DNA of 6,449 nt from Candidatus Eiseniibacteriota bacterium (GTDB lineage Bacteria; Eisenbacteria; RBG-16-71-46). The notes under the pieces were generated by a model, which did not search any database, had not been told where the DNA came from, and worked only from the letters and a program-made list of their open reading frames with translations. Position numbers and translations under genes: made by a program. Numbering within the stretch: the first letter of the stretch is position 1; each line of letters opens with the position of its first letter. Positions 5,434 to 6,449 of this stretch are shown piece after piece. The stretch is from positions 1-6,449 of the forward strand of contig JAHFBX010000173.1 in NCBI GenBank assembly GCA_023249815.1. The letters run 5' to 3'.

Positions 5434-6449
5434 ACTCCGGCCGGCGTTCGAAGACGTAGCCCAGGTCGAACGACTTGGCCATGAACGTGCCCGGGCTCTT
5501 GGCGATGTGGCGGTCGGTGAGCCCGGTCACGTCCACGATGCGCTGCTCGATACACCGGTAGCCCACCTCGCCGATGTCCATGAGCACGATCGCGTCGCCG
5601 GGCCGCGCCTGGCGTGCGAGCCATTCGGCCAGCGCCCCGTGCCCGGTGGTGGCCCCCGCGGCCTCGACGGCGGCGCTCGCACGCAGCGTTTCGCGCGGCT
5701 GCCACTGCGTGACGAAGCTCGCTGCCGCGGCGATGAGCAGGACCGCGCTCGAGAGCCTGGGCCGGTCGCCGAGCAGCCGGGCCGCGAACCGGCCCCAGCC
5801 ATGCACGACCGCCACGGCGGCGAGCGGGAGGTAGGGGACGACGAGGCGCGCGCCCGGCATCCAGTCGCCACCGGTGGCGAGCGGCAGCAGCGCCCCAGCG
5901 ACTCCCAGCAGCGTCGCGGACCACGCGGCACGACTGGAGGCGCCGCCCACGATCCAGCCGACGAGCGCCACCAGCATCCCGACGTCTCCGTGGAACGCGC
6001 CGCGAAGCGCGTCGCGGACGTAGCCCACGCGATCGCCCGAGCCACCCGTCTTGGCGAAGAACGTGTTCGGCACCCACTCGCCGTCGTAGAACGCGCGGCG
6101 GAACGCGACCTGGCCCAGGATGAGGACGCCGCCGATGAGCGCCACGAGCAAGAGTGGCCGCCACGTGCCGGCGTTCGCGGCCGCCGCCCGCTCCGGGTGG
6201 CGGCGTCGCGCGCGCCAGAGTCGAGCGATGGCGGCGGCGCCCCACGCGAGCGCGAACAGGAGCGGCCCCTCGGGTCGCGTGATCGCCGCGGCGGCGAGAG
6301 CTACGCCGCCGAGCACGGTCGCGCGCGATCTCGCGGCCGTGAGCCCGCGCACGCCCCACACGAGCAGGCACGCATAGAGCGACGTCTCGAGCCCGGACAT
6401 CGAGTGATACGCGAACCCCGGGAAGCTCGTGGCGAGGAGCGCGGCGGCG
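5171..6449 (-). CDS. Polytopic GT-C membrane glycosyltransferase, AftB-like, N-terminus outside window
   Basis: Only the last 425 residues are visible. The reading frame stays open from the Met at 6400 to the right edge (AALLATSFPGFAYHS precedes it). That sequence joins into the family motif FxYxSxSGLETxL, so the Met is internal and the true start lies beyond 6449. Family signatures: SGLET (about 6397-6383), ITRPEG (about 6283-6266), WVPNTFFAKTG (6076-6044) and GGDWMPGAR (5872-5846). These are the hallmarks I associate with polyprenyl-phosphate-dependent GT-C enzymes related to mycobacterial arabinofuranosyltransferase AftB. About seven or eight hydrophobic helices are visible, ending near 5705. 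A soluble, probably extracytoplasmic domain of about 170 residues follows (LMDIGEVGY, VDVTGLTD). The catalytic acidic residue in the first periplasmic loop would lie in the missing part. Such enzymes transfer a sugar from a lipid carrier onto a cell-surface glycan, lipid or protein. The donor sugar cannot be read from this sequence. The gene converges on the TPR gene. Confidence 0.87.
   Translation of the reverse strand, partial: AAALLATSFPGFAYHSMSGLETSLYACLLVWGVRGLTAARSRATVLGGVALAAAAITRPEGPLLFALAWGAAAIARLWRARRRHPERAAAANAGTWRPLLLVALIGGVLILGQVAFRRAFYDGEWVPNTFFAKTGGSGDRVGYVRDALRGAFHGDVGMLVALVGWIVGGASSRAAWSATLLGVAGALLPLATGGDWMPGARLVVPYLPLAAVAVVHGWGRFAARLLGDRPRLSSAVLLIAAAASFVTQWQPRETLRASAAVEAAGATTGHGALAEWLARQARPGDAIVLMDIGEVGYRCIEQRIVDVTGLTDRHIAKSPGTFMAKSFDLGYVFERRPEFIVLTFVGRGEALAPLDATAPLYPFSEMESQLAAHPAFERDYYRAPAPGDAPADGMERLRRSLGAEAVFPYATPGRRYVLAVYPRRQ

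Overview
The window is a high-GC bacterial chromosomal segment. Codons in the real genes end overwhelmingly in G or C, and this bias also produces long spurious antisense frames. Gene content and style (CPSF-like beta-CASP nuclease, SNF2 helicase, membrane-anchored TPR protein, GT-C sugar transferase, a TTGACG / TAAAGT promoter) suggest a GC-rich environmental lineage of the Gemmatimonadota / Eisenbacteria / FCB kind. That placement is an impression from style, not a measured result. No tRNA, rRNA, CRISPR, IS element or phage gene was found.

Layout. (1) Positions 1-4337, + strand: three translationally coupled genes. They are a beta-CASP metallo-beta-lactamase ribonuclease cut by the left edge, a SNF2/RapA-type helicase, and a less familiar protein ending in a Cys4 zinc-ribbon-like motif. 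The junctions are ATGA and GTGA stop/start overlaps. The helicase and its downstream partner look like a diverged version of the Bacillus YqhH/YqhG pair, whose function is not established. (2) Positions 4324-4440: a short control region with a perfect inverted repeat spanning the stop codon of gene 3, a sigma70-like promoter whose -35 box lies in the repeat's loop, and a strong Shine-Dalgarno. (3) Positions 4441 to about 5106, + strand: a single-pass membrane TPR protein resembling YfgM in architecture. Its frame stays open to 5433, but coding character stops at a TTA codon near 5107, so a lost stop or small indel is likely. (4) Positions 5171-6449, - strand: the C-terminal 425 residues of a polytopic GT-C glycosyltransferase of the AftB-like type. 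It converges on the TPR gene and runs off the right edge.

How they may work together. The first three genes look like one RNA/DNA-processing unit (nuclease, ATP-driven nucleic-acid motor, accessory nucleic-acid or protein-binding partner). The TPR gene has its own promoter and probably concerns envelope protein biogenesis. The glycosyltransferase belongs to a separate, oppositely oriented envelope-glycan transcription unit. The most unusual item is the nuclease/helicase/zinc-ribbon operon; calling it a new system would go beyond what the sequence shows.
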